Of a DNA stretch of 64,000 nt, positions 62,108 through 64,000 are shown piece after piece; the first letter of the stretch is position 1, and every line of letters starts with the position of its first letter. The stretch spans positions 62,001 to 126,000 of the forward strand of contig DAOUHB010000207.1 in assembly GCA_034428935.1 (NCBI GenBank). Direction: 5' to 3'. The notes beneath the pieces are model-generated. The model had not been told where the DNA came from. It did not search any database and saw only the letters and a list, made by a program, of their open reading frames with translations. The stretch comes from JAAYZQ01 sp034428935. GTDB taxonomy: Bacteria; Chloroflexota; Anaerolineae; JAAYZQ01. The position numbers were made by a program, and so were the translations under genes.

Positions 62108-62184
62108 TGGTCGGGGCGGCCCGATTTGAACGGGCGGCCACTTGAACCCCATTCAAGTGCGCTACCGGACTGCGCTACGCCCCG
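62108..62184 (-). tRNA. tRNA-Pro (GGG)
   Basis: A full 77-nt cloverleaf reads on the minus strand. The 7-bp acceptor stem is CGGGGCG / CGCCCCG, the D stem is GCGC, and the anticodon stem is CTTGA / TCAAG with loop ATGGGGT (anticodon GGG). The T arm is GCCCG-TTCAAAT-CGGGC, the discriminator is A and CCA is encoded. The anticodon reads CCC and CCU proline codons. TrmD, encoded at 56.9 kb, modifies G37 of this tRNA class. From 62185 to 62441 I see no gene and no convincing promoter. Confidence 0.97.
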
Positions 62185-62441
62185 TCGCATCTGCGAACCT
62201 CGATTCGCCGGGACATTCTACCACATTCGCGCCGACTGCGCAAATACTCGTTTCGCTCTGTCGGCACAATACGGGCGACCCGTAACCTTTTCGCCTCCAT
62301 TCCGTCTAGTAAGTATGGGGGCGGTGTGTCTCGAACCCGTAGGACGTATTCGCCCTGCGCCCCGGCACTCTTAGGCGCACCGGGATCGGGCCAACTCTCA
62401 AACCCACGTGTCGCAACCCAATTCTTCAGGGAGGAGGAGAG

Positions 62442-63998
62442 ATGAAATCCAAACGGCTGTTCGCACTCGTCATCGCACTACTGGTCCTCGTCACGGCCCT
62501 GCCGCCGGTCCTGGCGCAAAGGGCAGAGTACGTCTTTATCGAGGTGGTCCCCGGCAAGATGGCCGCCGTGGGCCACGCCGCCCGGGCGGCAGGGGCCGAG
62601 ATCCGCTACGAATTCGCGGACATGAACGTCCTGGCCGTCACCATGCCTGGCAAGGCCGTGGACAGGATGCGCCGGAACCCCAACGTGGTGTCCATCGAGA
62701 GCGATCCCGAGCGCTACCCGGCAGCCAGCCCCGCCACGGCGGCCGAGGTCGTCGGGGGGCAGGTCGTGCCCTGGGGCATCGACGCCGTACAGGCGCCCCT
62801 GGTGTGGGCTGAAGGCCACCTGGGCCAGGGCGTGACCGTGTGCGTCATCGATACGGGGCTGTATGCCGAACACGAAGACCTGGTGGGGCTCCCGTCCATC
62901 GACGGCTACTCCCAGGTCGACGACGAGTGGAATTACGACGGCTATGGCCACGGAACCCACGTGGTCGGCACCATCGGCGCGGTGGACAATGACCTGGGCG
63001 TCATCGGCGTGAGCCCCGGCCAGGTCAACATCTTCATGGTCAAGATCTTTGACAACGCGGGCGAGTGGGTGACCAAGGCCCACGCCTCCGACCTCATCGC
63101 CGCGGCCCGGATGTGCGCCGACAACGGAGCCCAGATCATCAGCATGAGCCTGAGCGGAACCAACAAGTCGGGCAAGGAGAAAAAGGCCTTTGACGCCCTG
63201 TACGCGCAGGGCATCCTGTCGGTAGGCGCCGCCAGCAACGACGGCATCGACGAGTACCACTACCCGGCCTCGTACGATTCGGTCATCTCGGTGGCCGCCA
63301 TCGATTCGAGCTACATAGCCGCCGACTTTTCCCAGTACAACGATCAGGTCGAGCTGGCGGCACCGGGCGTCGGCGTGCTGAGCACCCTGTCCTACATCGC
63401 CGTTGCCGGCGTGACCGTCGGTGGCGAGTTCCACCCCGGCGTCCACATGGAGTATGCGCCCTACACGCCCGAAGGAGGCGTCAGCGGCGTCCTCGTCGAT
63501 GGCGGTCTCTGCCTGGAGCCGGGCGACTGGACGGGAGCGGTCGTGCTCTGCCAGCGCGGCGACGTCAGCTTTATGGACAAGGTGAACAATGTCAACGCCG
63601 GCGGCGGTGTGGCAGCCGTCATCTACAACAACGAGCCGGGCGACCTGAACGGCACCATGGGCGAAGAAGGGGACTATATCCCGGCCATCGGCATCACCCA
63701 GGAAGCCGGGCTGTACCTGGCGGCGAACATGGTGGAGCAGGTTGCCACGGTGGAAGACTATGAGCCCGTCGAGGGCAGCGGCTATGCCGCGTGGGACGGC
63801 ACGTCCATGGCCACGCCCCACGTCTCTGGCGTGGCGGCGCTGCTGTGGAGCGCCAACCCGGGCTGGACCAACGTCCAGATCCGCGAGGCCATGGCCATGA
63901 CCGCCCTGGACCTGGGCGATGCAGGGCGCGACGTGCACTACGGCTACGGCCTGGTGCAGGCTTACAAGGCCCTCGGGTATCTCCAGGGTACCGAATAG
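62442..63998 (+). CDS. secreted subtilisin-like serine protease (S8)
   Basis: The 518-residue product has a signal peptide (residues 1-25, cut after VLA) and an I9-type propeptide (about 28-95). The S8 catalytic domain has triad Asp137 (VIDTG), His173 (GHGTHVVG), Ser455 (GTSMATPH) and oxyanion Asn266. A protease-associated (PA) domain (about 345-440) is inserted between the Asn and Ser regions, as in many lactocepin-like enzymes. ATG has GGAGGAGGAG upstream. It is a secreted nutritional or processing protease that could supply peptides to the nearby family-5 importers. The stop codon is 2 bases before the window end, and the protein lacks extra C-terminal domains. Confidence 0.95.
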   Translation: MKSKRLFALVIALLVLVTALPPVLAQRAEYVFIEVVPGKMAAVGHAARAAGAEIRYEFADMNVLAVTMPGKAVDRMRRNPNVVSIESDPERYPAASPATAAEVVGGQVVPWGIDAVQAPLVWAEGHLGQGVTVCVIDTGLYAEHEDLVGLPSIDGYSQVDDEWNYDGYGHGTHVVGTIGAVDNDLGVIGVSPGQVNIFMVKIFDNAGEWVTKAHASDLIAAARMCADNGAQIISMSLSGTNKSGKEKKAFDALYAQGILSVGAASNDGIDEYHYPASYDSVISVAAIDSSYIAADFSQYNDQVELAAPGVGVLSTLSYIAVAGVTVGGEFHPGVHMEYAPYTPEGGVSGVLVDGGLCLEPGDWTGAVVLCQRGDVSFMDKVNNVNAGGGVAAVIYNNEPGDLNGTMGEEGDYIPAIGITQEAGLYLAANMVEQVATVEDYEPVEGSGYAAWDGTSMATPHVSGVAALLWSANPGWTNVQIREAMAMTALDLGDAGRDVHYGYGLVQAYKALGYLQGTE

Positions 63999-64000
63999 CG

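Noticed and set aside
62105..62374. Plus-strand open frame of 89 codons near the tRNA
   Set aside because: It runs across the tRNA-Pro gene on the opposite strand and has no ribosome site or similarity.

Overview
The window looks like a chromosomal segment of a Chloroflexota bacterium (Anaerolineae or Caldilineae type). The signs are high G+C, family-5 ABC binding lipoproteins whose lipid cysteine is followed by a PTPEP and Val/Glu/Thr-rich linker, LysM and LCP proteins with Pro/Thr stalks, many MttB-superfamily methyltransferases, and tandem SBP-DppB-DppC-OppD-OppF operons. Housekeeping and accessory genes alternate. I see no insertion sequence, prophage, integrase or CRISPR array. The assignment to phylum is inference from gene style, not a database match.

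Layout. 1-4.5 kb (+): plsX, two tandem near-identical fabF copies and a membrane NERD-like protein. 4.5-13.5 kb (-): cydC, cydD, a methyltransferase, a DMT exporter, an S41 peptidase with a LytR_C tail, an exported metallophosphoesterase and a GNAT acetyltransferase. 13.6-28.7 kb (+): the most striking locus. An Lrp/AsnC-type regulator has a strong promoter carrying repeated CTACGAA boxes. It is followed by six MttB-like methyltransferases, one corrinoid protein, a family-5 binding protein with two permeases but no ATPase, and a saccharopine-dehydrogenase-like oxidoreductase. It reads as one demethylation regulon for an unknown quaternary or tertiary amine.

28.8-33.6 kb: a zinc-ribbon membrane protein (+), then amidohydrolase, thpR, LOG-like and prs genes in one translationally coupled operon (-), and a two-helix membrane protein. 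33.8-41.4 kb (-): a complete ABC importer whose 879-residue binding protein appears circularly permuted and whose DppC-type permease carries a large extracytoplasmic insert. 41.6-48.1 kb (-): a second, conventional complete Opp-type importer. Each importer has a perfect 13-bp hairpin between the binding-protein gene and the first permease gene. Their OppD/OppF ATPases could also serve the ATPase-less importer in the MttB locus.

48.4-54.4 kb (-): a LysM lipoprotein, the threonine catabolic pair tdh-kbl, a glycogen phosphorylase and a DksA-type zinc-finger protein. 54.5-56.9 kb: a four-S1-domain protein with repeat-rich acidic ends and a ~340-nt leader, divergent from trmD (+). 57.8-59.6 kb (+): an LCP-LysM-LytR_C protein. 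59.6-62.2 kb (-): tRNA-Pro(GGG), a HisKA_2 sensor kinase, an ANTAR response regulator, and then a ~245-nt highly structured, probably transcribed region containing a pseudoknot. 62.4-64 kb (+): a secreted subtilase with a PA-type insert.

Many start codons are fixed by ATGA or GTGA overlaps or by strong Shine-Dalgarno sequences. Promoters of TTGNNN-17-TATAAT form are visible before most transcription units.
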